Source of the DNA: Pleurodeles waltl
Lineage: Eukaryota > Chordata > Amphibia > Caudata > Salamandridae
Direction: 5' to 3'
DNA: 64,000 nucleotides
Assembly: GCF_031143425.1 (NCBI RefSeq)
Contig: NC_090444.1
Coordinates: 1,352,846,323 to 1,352,910,322 of the forward strand
Position numbers and translations under genes: made by a program. Positions within the stretch are counted from its first letter, which is position 1. Each line of letters starts with the position of its first letter. Shown here one piece after another: positions 10,741 through 22,321 of this stretch. The notes beneath the pieces are model-generated. The model made no database searches. It saw nothing but the letters and a program-made list of their open reading frames with translations, and was not told the origin of the DNA.

Positions 10741-12299
10741 GCCTTTGGCAGCTCTCTCCATTGTCCTCCTGAAGCTGATGGGATAAACACAATTCCTATC
10801 CTGGGGTCACTTTCGTGTCTATTTTTTGAAAATGTCAGGGTTGGTAGGTTTCCTTAGGTGTCATCCAAGCTCAGGTTCATATTCCACAGATACCCAAATT
10901 AACAAGAAGGGTTGGTTTTCATGCCAAAAATGTGATGCTTTCACAGAATGCTAAGTGGTAGGAATGTTGTAGATTCCCAAAGATTCTAGAACTTTCCCTT
11001 ACAGTAATGTGAGGAAAATGCTTGATTCTTGCCAACGTTTGAGGTTTATAGGGCATAATGGGTAAAGCAATGCCATGAGACCCATGTACCTGACATCTAT
11101 TTAGACTCTCTTTTGAGTCTAGTTTTCAGAAATGTCTGGGTTTGGTTTGTGTCCTTGAGTAGCGACAGGGCCCAGGTCAAATTCCTCAACTACCCACATT
11201 GGGTGATTTTCTCCTGTTGCGAGTTCTAGTCCACACACACAAGTGGAGTACCGTTTTTATCAGGAGAAGAGTGGGAATACTGGGCAGTAGGAATTTTGTG
11301 GATCCCTATAGGTTCTGGACCTTTCCCTCACAGAAATGTGAGGAAAATATGTGACTTTACCCAAATATTTGAGGTCATTGTGGGAAAGAAAATACAGTGA
11401 GATTTCGTGTTACACCACCTTGTACTGTCCTTGGTGCCTAGGTTTGAGAAATGTCTGGGTTTGGTAGGTGTCCTTGGATGGCAGCTGAGTCCAGTCTCAA
11501 ATTACACAGCTACCCACATCTCCAAAAAGAGTTGCTTTTCATGCCAAATCTGCGATATTGGCACATTGTATTTTTGAGCCTTTGCTGTCATGAGCTCTAC
11601 ACAAGTAAAGTACAATTTTAATCAGGAGACATTTGGAAACAGAGAGTGCTCAGAATGTTGCAGATCCCCACAGATTACAGAACTTCTTCTTGCAGAAATA
11701 TAAGAGAAATGCATTATTTTATCCAAAGTTTGATGTTTGCAGTGCATTGTGTGGAGGAAAATCTGAATGGATTAATGCCAGTCACACCACCCTAGACTCC
11801 CCTGGATGTCTAGTTTTCATAAATGTCTGCGTTTCATAGTGTTCATATAAGAAATTCTGTGGTTGGATGACTGGGTTGTGAGTCCTAGTCAAGTAGCAAT
11901 TGCAATCCGTGTCAGACCCAAATTAACCTGTGCCTAACCCTCTTGTAGCTTGGGACAGAGCAGTCAGGCTTAACTTACAGATAATGTGTAAAGTATTTGT
12001 GCAACAATTCAGACATTAATAACATGAAAACACCACACAAAAAGGATCCCACACCAAGTTAAAAGAACAGAACTTTCATTAATAAATAAGATGGCATAAA
12101 TGACAAAACCTCCAGTTAGTAGAACTGGAGATATTCAAGTTTAAAGATTTCAGTGAAAACACCACCAAAAAGCAAAAGCACCAACTGTGGATATTTAGCC
12201 ACGCCGGATCAGGATAAAGTCACAAGTTCAGGTTGACCATGATGGCGCATGAATCAGCTACAGGGACCCATCTAGGCCCACTGAACATAATACCTTACA

Positions 12300-13140
12300 T
12301 TCTAGTTTGCAGAGCATTGCAAGGATGCGTGTCTGTTATGCTATTAATTGTGTTTGACCAATGACTTTGTGTTTCACCACTGCGCATATTAGTTGCTCAA
12401 TGTTCACCAGTAGCACATTACATGTTGTATTCACTTTAGCTGCCTATTGGCTTTAACATGGTATTAGCCATTACATTCTGTATTCAGTTTAGCTGCCTAT
12501 TGGCTTTAACATGGCATTAGACATTACATTCGGTGTTTAGGTTAGCTGCCTATTGGCTTTAACGTGGAGTTAGACATTGCAGATGAGCTGTGTTTTTCCA
12601 AGCTGTGTTTTTCCACGTGGTTGACCAAGCTGTGTTTTTCGGATTGAATTCACACCAAATACTAGCTGATAAGAGAGCGTAGATTTTGTGTTTACCTCTC
12701 AATCCAGCCTGGGAACGAGTGAAGTTTGGAGCCTTGGCCACTCTCCAGACTTATTCGGTTCCCACACTGAGCCAGCATTTTTACTTTTAACGGTGGCCCT
12801 GGGCGGCAGCGAGAGAGATCTTTCAGGACTTCAGTCAGGAGCAGACGTCAGCTACCTGATTCCCGTTTGGGTGGAAAGTCTCTTTCTCGCAGTTGAACCG
12901 GAGTCATCAAATTGAAGATAGGAGAAAGATGACAAGTAGTGATAGGCCCTACGGTGATGCAATTTTGACTTTTATGCTTTGCTTTGAAGTTATGCTATCA
13001 TACAATCACATGTATTTGCTGTGTACATTGCAACTGAGAAGTATTTTGATGTATTTTGCTTTCATTGTTGCGACTACTTTTAAACGTGTGCTTCCAAACT
13101 ACTAATCTCGTCTTTCAGGAACCTTGTGGTGAAGTAATAA
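12300..13140 (+). mobile_element. Probable endogenous-retrovirus-type solo LTR with 53-bp repeats
   Basis: This segment is absent from other family-L LTRs at the same place. It holds three and a half copies of a 53-bp repeat: GCTGCCTATTGGCTTTAAC starts at 12439, 12492 and 12545. Each repeat contains a CCTATTGG (reverse CCAAT-like) element. Two to three copies of AGCTGTGTTTTTCC follow at 12584-12640. Repeated CCAAT-type boxes upstream of a transcribed region are typical of retroviral U3 enhancers. No terminal TG/CA pair with matching target duplication could be fixed, so the ends and the retroviral assignment are tentative. No viral coding region is present. Confidence 0.4.
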
Positions 13141-13149
13141 TAATAATAA

Positions 13150-14075
13150 GGCCCATATTTATACTTTTTGACGCTAAACTGCGCTAACGCAGTTTAGCGT
13201 CAAAAAATTTAGCGCCGTCTAACGCCATTCTGAAGCGCCATGCGGGCGCCGTATTTATGGAATGGCGTTAGCCGGCGCTAGCAGACCGGCGCTGCCTGGT
13301 GTGCGTGGAAAAAAACCACGTAGACCAGGCAGCGCCGGCGTAGGGGGAAAATGGCGTTAGGGCGTCTTAAAATGGGGCAAGTCAGGTTGAGGCAAAAAAA
13401 TCGCCTCAACCCGATTTGCACCATTTTTTTCGACGCCCAGACGCCATTTAAATGACTCCTGTCTTAGTAAAGACAGGAGTCATGCCCCCTTGCCCAATGG
13501 CCATGCCCAGGGGACCTATGTCCCCTGGGCATGGTCATTGGGCATAGTGGCATGTAGGGGGGCACAAATAAGGCCCCCCTATGCCACTAATTTTTTTTTA
13601 AAAAAATAAAAAATTATACTTACCTGAACTTACCTGAATGTCCCTGGGATGGGTCCCTCCATCCTTGGGTGTCCTCCTGGGGTGGGCAAGGGTGGCAGGG
13701 GGGGTCCCTGGGGGCATGGGAGGGCACCTGTGGGCTCATTTTGAGCCCACAGGCCCCTTAACGCCTACCCTGACCCAGGCGTTAAAAAGTGGCGCAAATG
13801 CGGGTTTTTTTGACCCGCCCACTCCCGGGCGTGATTTTTGCCCGGGAGTATAAATACGACGCATTTGCGTCGCCGTCATTTTTTTAGACGGGAACGCCTT
13901 CCTTGCATCTCATTAACGCAAGGAAGGCGTTCACGCAAAAAAATGACGCTATTTGCCCATACTTTGGCGCTAGACGCGTCTAACGCCAAAGTATAAATAT
14001 GGCGTTAGTTTTGCGCCGAATTTGCGTCGAAAAAAACGACGCTAATTCGGCGCAAACGGAGTATAAATACGGGCC
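13150..14075 (-). mobile_element. Serial-hairpin MITE, copy 1 (926 bp)
   Basis: The ends are GGCCCATATTTATAC (13150) and GTATAAATACGGGCC (14075), flanked by the 3-bp duplication TAA (13147-13149, 14076-14078). Almost all of the interior is consecutive short hairpins: 13165-13206, 13286-13338, 13374-13424, 13452-13483, 13491-13544, 13545-13589, 13727-13753, about 13759-13785, 13821-13849, 13857-13873, 13888-13936, 13964-13991 and about 14010-14055. A two-fold ACTTACCTGA repeat sits near 13618-13636. It is non-coding. It lies in the opposite orientation to the copies at 25.6 and 35.6 kb. The 3-bp AT-rich duplication is compatible with PIF/Harbinger-type integration, but superfamily membership is inferred. 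Confidence 0.85.
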
Positions 14076-16588
14076 TAAATGTCTTCTTTAAACTAAGAAG
14101 TGCATTCCAGAGAAGTTTTGTAAGCTCGATCATCAGATAAGAGAAGGAAAGCAAAACAGCGTCGATGATGTTTTGAACAGCTGAAGCGATGTGTTGGAGA
14201 CTTCGATGCAAGGTTCTGCATCATCATCGAAGTTCCAGTTGACATGGCTTGCAATATGAAGTCCAGCATTGAGGATGGCATGTGCAGTCTTGGCAATGCG
14301 TAGGTACCGAAGAGCTATGAGGTTGCAATGCGAAGTCTGTCATTATCATTGAGGCTGCCGTCAATGAGAGATGCAAGCACCCACGCCAGGGATACGTTGA
14401 GCAGATGGGGCGAATCATCGGTTCTAAATAACTGCAATGAGATGTGGCTCCTTGCAATGGGTTCAATCCACATAGCAGCAGTGCTGCGTTGGTTCTGCTC
14501 AGGTTTGCTTCGCAAAGCAGAGGAGATGTGTTGGTTCTGCTGAATCCACAAAAGCTGGCAGAGCATCTTAAGTCCACTTCCAAGGGTCCAGGACTGAGGT
14601 AGAACCACTTGGCAGGGCAGACTCACAGATGGCAGGGTCCAGGTGCAGAGGCAGGGTTGTTGGGAGCCTGTTGTGTCTCTAAGGATTCAGATCAGGACGC
14701 TAGCCAACTAGCCTTGAAGTCACTCTGGGTTCTTAGTTCAAGAGATGCAAGCCCAGTCCTTCTCACGTAGGCCAGAGGGCAGCATGCAGCAGGTCAGCAC
14801 AGAAGGACAGTAATTTCTTCACAGTAGCAGCCCTTATAGTAGCATTTCAGCAGTCCTTCTTCCTGGCAGAGTATCCACAGGTCCAGAAGTGTACTAAAGT
14901 GTTGATGTTTGAGATCTAGTAATTATACCCAGTTGTGCCTTTGAAGTGGCGAGAAACTTTTTGAGGCACACCTTTGAAGTGCAAGGGGTGCCCTGCTTTG
15001 CTTGACCTGGCTACAGACTAACTACAGGGGGTATGCAAGCCTTTGAGTGGAAACAGGGAACAGCCTAATCAAGTGTAAGTGGATCTGGGCCCAGCTCCTT
15101 CCTCCCATCCCACCAGTAATGTCCCATTCACTCACACCTAAGCCCCCCTCTGTGTGTGACTATCTAGGAGTAATGCACAAAGCCCAACTGTCCACTATAC
15201 CCAGTCTTGTGACCTAGAGACAGGTGGTAGGCACCAAATGGCTAATGCAAGAAATTGCCAACTTTACAAAAGTGGCATGTCCAGAATTGTAATTTAAAAT
15301 CTGACTTCATCATATGTTAGGATTTATTATTGGAGTTCCAGGGACACCAAATGTGAAAGGGTTTCCTGTTCCCATTTAGAAAAAACACTTGTAAAATGTA
15401 ATAAGGTAATTCTAATGTTATCCTATGGGAGAGGTAGGCTTTGCATTAGGAGTTTTTCACTACCAGGACATGTAAAACATAAAAGTACCTGCCCTACTTT
15501 TTAAATGCACTACATCCTGCCATTGGAGGTGTCCAGGGCCTATGTTAGGGGTGACCCCGATGTATTAAAAAGGAAGGTTTGGGCCAGGCAAAAGGTTTAT
15601 TTTGCCAGGTCAAAAAGGCACTTTAAAACTGCACACACAGAGGCTGCAAAGGCAGGTCTGAGACATGCTACGTAAGTGGGTGGCACCATCAGTGCTGAAG
15701 GCCCACTAGCAGCATTTCATTTACAGGCCTTGGGCATAACTAGTGTAAATGTACTAGAGACTTACAAACAAATTAAATATACCCAATGGGTATTAGTAAT
15801 TTCAACATACTTTAAGGCGAGAGCGCAAGCACTTTAGCACAGGTTAGCAGTAGTAAAGTGTGTAGAATCCTAAGGCCAGCAAAAACAAAGTCAGTCAAAA
15901 CCATGCCAAGGATTCCAGGTCTAACAGTTTCCGAAGAAGATGACTGAGCCAGGGCCCAAATTTGCCAGCTTTCCATTTCACCGAAAAGGGATTGTTTTTT
16001 GTGCAACAATTTGATGTCTCTGCATCATATTTTTGGGCCTTTTGTGTCATGGGTACTAGGTCCAGCCACATGAGAGTGTTACTGTTTGTACTATGAGAAG
16101 TGTGAGCACATGGTAGTAGGAATATTGTGGATCCTTATAGATTCCAGCACTTTACCCCAAAGAAATGTGGGGAAAATAAATGGCTTTTTGCCTATGTTGG
16201 AGGTTTAAAGTGCAATGTGGATAAGAAAACATAGTGGGGTTCACATAAATCACAACACCATACACTCCCCTACCTTTCTAGTTTTCAGAAATGTTTGGGA
16301 TTGCCAGGTTTCCCTGGATAGCGGCCAAATTCTGCACAAAAACATCCCCAAAATGGTTTCTTTTTAACAACATAACGTTGATTTTTTAACATCACGTTTA
16401 GGGACATTTCCTGATACAGGTCCTAAAACCAGTCACACAAGTTTGATACTGTTTTATTGAGAGAAAAGTGTAAACATTACATGTTAGGAATTTTGTGGAA
16501 CCCCACAGGGTCCAGAACTTTCCCTCTTAGAAATGTGAGGAACATGTAAAATTTTAGAAATTGCCAGAGGTTTGAAGGGTACTGTGGG

Positions 16589-17983
16589 TGTTAGAAATTG
16601 GGTTTCTGGTTGGTAGAGGTATGCCCCCTCAAACAGGAACCATAATCCTAGTCAGGATAAGTCAGAAATATACACCATAAATTAACCTTCTCTCACCCTC
16701 TGTTAGCTTGGCACAGAGCAGTCAGGCTTAACTTAACTGACAATGTGTAAAGTATTTATGCAACACTTTAAACAGTAACATAGAAAAAACACCACAAAAA
16801 GGTTTCACACCAAGTTGTGAAAATAGATTATATTTCATATATAAATAAAGACCAAAATGACACAAATTCAGTAAGTAGAATTTGAGCTATGATTTTTTTA
16901 AAGAATAAATGAAAAAATAGTACATAGAATCAAAATGTGCCTATTGGAGTATGTGGCCACGCTGGACTGGGACAAAGGCAAGAGTTCAGGCTAACTGTGA
17001 TGAAGCGTGGGCCAGATACAGGACCCACGCAGGGCCAGATGCAAATAAGTACCTTAATCCTGTTCACAAAACGAGATGCGGGGTGCAGAGGGACGGTGTG
17101 TCACTGTTGATCCTGCAGTTGAATTGATGCATCAGTGTTCTCCACACAATGATGGAGATGCATTGGTTCCACAGCAGAAGTGCTGGTACTGAGATGTGTA
17201 GATTCTGAAGTCAATACACTGGGTTTCTCCACGCAGTCAAGGGGATGCGTTGATCAACTCCCTGCAGTGGCGCTGATGCAGTGGTTCCATTGTGGCGGTT
17301 CCGATGGTGAAGAGCTGGTTCAGAGTGCAATGTGGCAGGTTTTTCAATGCAACAGCAAAGATGTATCGGTTCTAATGAAGATGCGTCTGTTTTGGTAGTA
17401 GCAGCACTTTACAGTCTCTTCCAAGGACTCTGGACTGGGTTGGCATCACTTGGCAGAGCAATACTTACAGCAAGCACAGTCCAAGTGTTGTTTGTAGATT
17501 GAAGAGAAGTTTTTAATGTCTTTGAGACTTCAGAACAGGGGACAAACCAGCAGGTCATTGTAGAATCTTCGGTTCTGCATTGCAGACATTGTAGATCCAG
17601 TCCTTTTCACTGCCAAGCAACAGGCTACAGTCAACAGGCCAAAACAGCAAAGTGGTAGTCCCTCCAGCAGCACAGTAGTCCTTCCTGGTAGATTGTCCTC
17701 TGTCCCAGAAGTGTTTTGAGTTTTGGGTGTTTAAGTCTAGTACTTATACCTGGGCATATGTAGTGCACTTTACTAGGGACTTATACGTAAACTAAAAATG
17801 CCAATTGTGAATAAGCCAATGTTACACTTTTTTAAGCATAAAGCCTATGCACTTTAGCACTGGTTAGCAGTGGTAAAGTGTCCAGATTCCTAAAGCCAGC
17901 AAAACAAAGTCAGCAGGAACAGTAAAAACAGGAGGTCTGAAAGAAAATCAGGGGAACTACGCCAAGGATGCCAGGTCTAACAG
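16589..17983 (+). mobile_element. Solo LTR, family L copy 3 (intact ends)
   Basis: This is the cleanest member of the family. It starts TGTTAGAAATTGGGTTTCTG and ends GCCAGGTCTAACA. The TGTTAGA/TCTAACA ends are perfect inverted repeats, as LTRs require. It is flanked by the 5-bp duplication GTGGG (16584-16588 and 17984-17988). At 1395 bp it is shorter than copies 1 and 4, so internal deletions separate subfamilies. It sits in the tandem satellite block. A 5-bp duplication fits Ty3/Gypsy-type retrotransposons, but no internal genes are present to confirm that. Confidence 0.9.
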
Positions 17984-18349
17984 TGGGAAAGAAAATGCAA
18001 CGAGGTTCCTGCAAGTCACACTTTTTCTGGATTCCTCTTGGTGTATAGTTTTGAGAAATGTCTGAGTTTGGAAGGGATCTTTGGGTAAGACTGAGCCCTG
18101 GCTCACATTCTGCAGCTATCCACATTGCCAAAAATAGTTGATTTTCGTGCCAAAAAATTGATGTCTCCATGTCATGTTTTGGAGCCTTTCCTGTTGATTT
18201 TGGCTAAAAGCATTTCACATATCTGTGAGAGAAAGCTCTGAAATATATAGAGATCTACATAATTCCTACTGCCTAGCAATCCCACGCTTCTCCCAATAAA
18301 AACAGTACCGCACTTGCGTGAGTGGACCTAGCACTCACTACAGCACTTG

Positions 18350-19376
18350 CGAGTGTTGTAGAGTGGAGTGAAGTGCCATAGAGTGAAGTGGCATGTCATA
18401 GAGTGACATAGTGCTGTAGAGTAGAGTGGAGTGCCATGTTGTAGACTAGAGTGGTGTGATGTAGAATTGTGTTGAGTGTCATGAAGTGGGGTTTGAGATC
18501 ATAGAGTGGAGCATTTGCCATAGAGTAGAGTTGTGTGTCATAGAGTTGAGTGGAGTGGAATGTTGTAAAGTAGGTCGACTAGCATAGAGTGGAAGGGCAT
18601 ATAATGGAGTAGAGTTGAGTGGAGTGTTGTAGAGTGGAGTGGCATAGAGCAGAGTGGCATGTGGTAAAGTAGAGTGAAGTAGCATGTTATAGAATTTGTA
18701 GAGTGTGGGAGCATAGAGTGGAGTGGCATAGGATATACTGTTTTAGAGTGGAGTGGGATAAAGTAGAGTTTGTTGTAGAGTTTGTTAGAGTGCGGGAGCA
18801 TAGAGTGGAGTGGCATAGGATATACTGTTTTTAGAGTAGAGTGGGATAAAGTAGAGTGGTGTGTTGTAGAGCAGAGAGACATGCCATAGAGTAGAGTGGC
18901 CTGTTGTAGAGTGGGCTTAAGTGGCATGCCATAGAGTGGCGTAGAATGGAGGAACATAGAGTGGAGTAGCGTGGCATAGAGTGGAGTGGCATGTAATAGA
19001 GTAGAATGGAGTGGCGAGTCATAGAGTGGCATGTCGCAGAGTGTCTTAGAATGGAGCGGTATAGAATGGAGTAGCATAGAGTAGTGTGGAATGTTGCAGA
19101 GTGGATTGGCATGTCATAGAGTGGATTGGTGTCTTATAGAGTGGAGTGGCATGTTGTAGATTAGAGTGGAGTGAAGCCATGTAGAGTGGAGTAAGGTGTT
19201 GTACAGTGAAGGGCCATGTCTTAGAGTGTAGTGGTGTCATAGAGTAGAGTGTAGTGATGTGCCATAGAGTGGAGTGCTGTGGAGTTTCACAGAGTAGAGT
19301 AGAATGTTGTAGAGTGGAGTAATTAATCATATAGTGAAGTGGCATGTTGAAGAATTGATAGAGTGGTGTGTCGTAC
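18350..19376 (+). repeat. Degenerate GAGTGGAGTGGCATGT minisatellite, ~1 kb
   Basis: About 1 kb consists of irregular repeats of TAGAGTGGAGTGGCATGT-like words. The plus strand is strongly depleted in C, which is mostly confined to CAT. On the minus strand long frames stay open (for example 18538-19077) and read HSTPLYATPLHS-like peptides in several registers. That is a by-product of the repeat composition, not a gene. Confidence 0.85.
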
Positions 19377-19978
19377 AGTGGCTTTTATCATATGATATTT
19401 TTTTTCATTTTTATAGGTACCGCAATAATTCCCAGATAATTTTGAGGAAGTACAGGGGTGCCCAGTAAATTTTTTAACAAATATTTAAAACAACAAACTT
19501 ATTTCTCCTTATGTATACACATGTTGATATAACTATCCTATAATTTTAAATAGTAGTAATAAGTTATATCTCACAAAGAAACCCAAAGCACCGCCAATGT
19601 GTTTTCTAAACAATATGGCTATGTTTTATTTTGTAAGTGTTCAGTAACAAATAATATTCAATTTTGCCATCGCTAAGTACCGCGGTATACCACAAAATAC
19701 AGTAGCATACCTCAGCCCAATATATCACAATTTTTTTGTCTTTGACCCTTAGTACTAAAAAACTACTGAATTGATTGTTATGAAATATCAAAAAGGATCT
19801 GTTCCAGACCATAATCTATATTCCTGTCAATTTCATGAAAATTAATTCAGCCCTATGCTGCTACATCTGTCTAAAAAGGCTATAGAAAATGCATTAGTGG
19901 AAAAACATGTTTTGGGACCCCCCCTTTCGGCATCCCCTTGACTTATCTCCATGAAACTTTGCATCATCAGTCAATGTG
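19377..19978. other. AT-rich sequence, no gene seen
   Basis: It contains T-runs and no tandem periodicity or recognisable transposon end. It ends where a 5'-truncated family-L LTR begins. Confidence 0.5.
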
Positions 19979-21645
19979 CTTAACCCCTTGCAGACTGGCA
20001 CAAAAGCAGTCAGGCTTAACTTAGAGGCAATGTGTAAAGTATTTTTGCAGCACTCAAACAGCAATAAAGTGGAAAACACAACACAAGAGAAATCTCACAC
20101 CAATGTAGCAAAATAAATTACATTTTACTAAATAAATTGATACCAGAATGACAAAAATCCAGTTAGCCGAACTGTTGATACACAAAAGTATCCCCAAAAA
20201 GTGCAAAGTGTCAAAAGGAGTTATCTGGTCGCACCGGAATAGGACAAAGGTTCAAGTTCCAGCCAACCATGATGGTCCATGTGCTGGGTACAGGACCGAG
20301 TTTGGCCCCCTGGACAATCTACCTGGCTTTACTTGAACTGAGATGTGAGGTCCTGCGCCTCGTTGGATTGAATTGCATCAGTTCCAAAGGGCCACCGATG
20401 AGCAGCAGTGAGGTGCTGAATTGAGGTGCATCATGGTGCATAACTTCCAATGCACTGTTGATCAGGAGCTACGAGGTGCTGTGATGGGAGGTTCTTTGTC
20501 AGGATACGTTATGTTGGTCAGTTCCAATGAAGCTATCAATCAGGAGCTGCAAGGTGCTGCAATGCAAGGTCCTGTGTCAAAAAGCTTCATTGGTTCCGAT
20601 GAGGCTGCCGTTCAGGGGCCATGAGGTGTTTTCATGCTAGGCCCGGCATTGCACTGTGTCGAAATGCGTTGCACTGCATCGTTTCTGAAGGAACGTACAG
20701 TTGGACCAGGAGGAGCACGCTCTGGTGCCAGCCAAGGGTCTAGAACCTTGGGGCACTGCTTTGGGATCAGAACTCCAGAATAGACCATCAGCAGGGCACA
20801 GGCAGGTAGAGTTAAGTTTGGACAGCTGAGAGATACAGGACAGGTTTCTGGAGCTTAGTATGTTCCTATAGCTCAGAACAGGAGGCCAGTCAAGTAGCCC
20901 TTGGCGTCAGAGTCATTGATGATTCTGGGATCGAAGAGTAGGTGCAGTCATCCTCAGGTAGCAGGGCAGCAGGGTAGTCCTTCTTCCAACAGTGCAGCAT
21001 CGCAGTCCTTCCAGCATCAGGGCAGTAGAGAAGTCCTTCTTCTGAGTCTTCCACAGGTCCAGAAATGATCTGAAGGGTTTATATGGGGGGCAAAATGTAT
21101 CCCTGGTGTCAGCTTTGAAGTGGGAGAAATGTCTAGACTTCACCCCACGTCTGGGTCTTGGACTCACTGTGCCATTGATACCAAGCTATGCCTGGCCTTA
21201 AGAGCCCATAACATGGGTAAAACCAGTTTGGAGTTGCTTGTGTTCCGGTTCAGTGAAAACATAGCCTAGCAGTTTGGGGTGGTCTGTTCCCATTAGGAAC
21301 AGGGTCAAGACTGATTTGGATATGGGTGGTTCCAAACTGAGGTTGCATGGTGAGCAAAAAATGATGGATTGCAGATCAATTCAAGCATTCCATTCACCAT
21401 CTTGTTGTTTTTGCATAGGCACATTAGCAGCATTTGACTTGCAGGCCCTGGGTACAAGTAGTACCAATTTACTAGTGACTTAAATGTAAATTAAATGTGC
21501 CAATCAGGTGTAAGCCAATTTCACCATGTTTTAGGAAAAGTGCACATGCACTTTAGCACTGGTTGGCAGTAGTAAAGGGCACAGAAACCTAAAGCCAACA
21601 AAGACAAATTCAGAAAAACAGGAGCTGAAGGTAAAAAGTTTGCGG
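19979..21645 (+). mobile_element. LTR fragment, family L copy 4 (both ends missing)
   Basis: Family-L sequence starts abruptly at TTAACCCC/GCAGACTGGCACAAAAGCAG (about 19980). It continues through GCAGTCAGGCTTAACTTAGA and TCTAGAACC near 20748, to GCACTTTAGCACTGGTTGGC near 21550. It stops near AAGGTAAAAAGTTTG (21645), before the terminal CTAACA. The first ~130 bp and the last ~40 bp are missing and no target duplication is visible. This copy carries locally expanded GAGGTGCTG/GATGCAAGGTC-like words (20390-20640). Confidence 0.75.
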
Positions 21646-22316
21646 GTGAGAGACCCAGGTCCAAAATTATCCCCTCCAGCCTAAAACCAGGGTAGAATAA
21701 TCAATACCTTGATGGGCTTCCCTGCTCAGGAGATAGAATGTGGACAGTAGCCCTCTACTGCAGAGACACATGTCACTTCTATGCCCTTCTGATCCCAGTT
21801 GGATACCTTTGCCAATACTCTCCTGAGCCACTAGACTGACCCATAGGGAACACTTCTTTCATCTGTGGACCACGTTTGTGAGACTCCTAACTTTAATTTC
21901 CTCACAGATGCATCCCAGTGTGTTAGGCACCACTCTCCAACTATCCATCCCACCAGTCCAGGAGTGGTAACCTGAGTCTAACCACTCAGCCCTGAGGCTA
22001 AACATGTGCCTGGCAAGCCAGGACTTCTAAGGGGCACCACCACCCCCCTAAAGGGTGATACACTCTGTCTGTGCCAAGCAGGGGTCCACCTAGTAAAGGT
22101 CTCCTACCGTCTGTCTCTGTGACAGCACAGGGACCACCTCCAGGTCAGAAAAGGCTCCACCAGGGTCAGTCTTGGGGTGCTCTGTTCTTACAGCTGGCAA
22201 CTCCTGAACCACTGGTCCTCCCACTGCGGATTATTCTCACCTCTTCCCCATCTATCTGGATTTCCATACTCTCCTGTTGGGAGTAGTATTACCAGAAACC
22301 AGATCTTTCAGGGTAC
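21646..22316 (-). other. Possible internal remnant of a retroelement
   Basis: This CCACC-rich stretch is continuous with 25041 onward once the inserted LTR copy 5 is removed. Read on the minus strand, a short frame near 22200-22270 (EIQIDGEEVRIIRSG) is vaguely like the start of a retroelement aspartic protease (substrate-binding strand followed by a D[ST]GA turn), but the key DSGA residues are not there. I regard the assignment as weak. Confidence 0.2.
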
Positions 22317-22321
22317 CCTGG

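Larger units (their letters stand above)
11836..15926 (+). mobile_element. Solo LTR, family L copy 2 (split by two insertions)
   Basis: The 3' end CCAGGTCTAACA at 15926 is canonical for family L. The 5' end is altered (TGTTCATATAAGAAATTC near 11840). GTTTC at 11831-11835 and 15927-15931 is the likely 5-bp target duplication. Family landmarks include GCAGTCAGGCTTAACTTAC near 11970, CTTCCAAGGGTCCAGGAC at 14578, and GCACTTTAGCACAGGTTAGC near 15830. The LTR is interrupted by an endogenous-retrovirus-like LTR (about 12300-13140) and by a serial-hairpin element (13150-14075). It landed inside the tandem satellite. Confidence 0.75.
10741..18180 (-). repeat. Tandem satellite (~300-370-bp units), interrupted by two solo LTRs
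   Basis: The block AGAAATGTCTGGGTTTGGTA or close variants recurs at 10831, 11131, 11450, 11821, about 16290 and about 18055. After removing the two inserted LTRs (11836-15926 and 16589-17983) the spacing is about 300-372 bp. Each unit also carries TTTTTATCAGGAGAA, TGTGGATCC and GTTTGCAGGGCATTGTGGG-like words. The same unit lies in opposite orientation at 27.64-29.15 kb. It has no coding potential. Orientation flips near 18200, where a forward unit fragment (TCTCCCAATAAAAAC, 18290) appears. Confidence 0.7.

Noticed and set aside
18538..19077. 179-residue open frame on the minus strand
   Set aside because: It lies wholly in the GAGTG minisatellite; its peptide is a short repeated motif that appears in more than one register.
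22200..22270. Retroelement protease on the minus strand
   Set aside because: Only a few residues resemble the fold and the catalytic D[ST]GA turn is absent; kept only as a weak note on the region.
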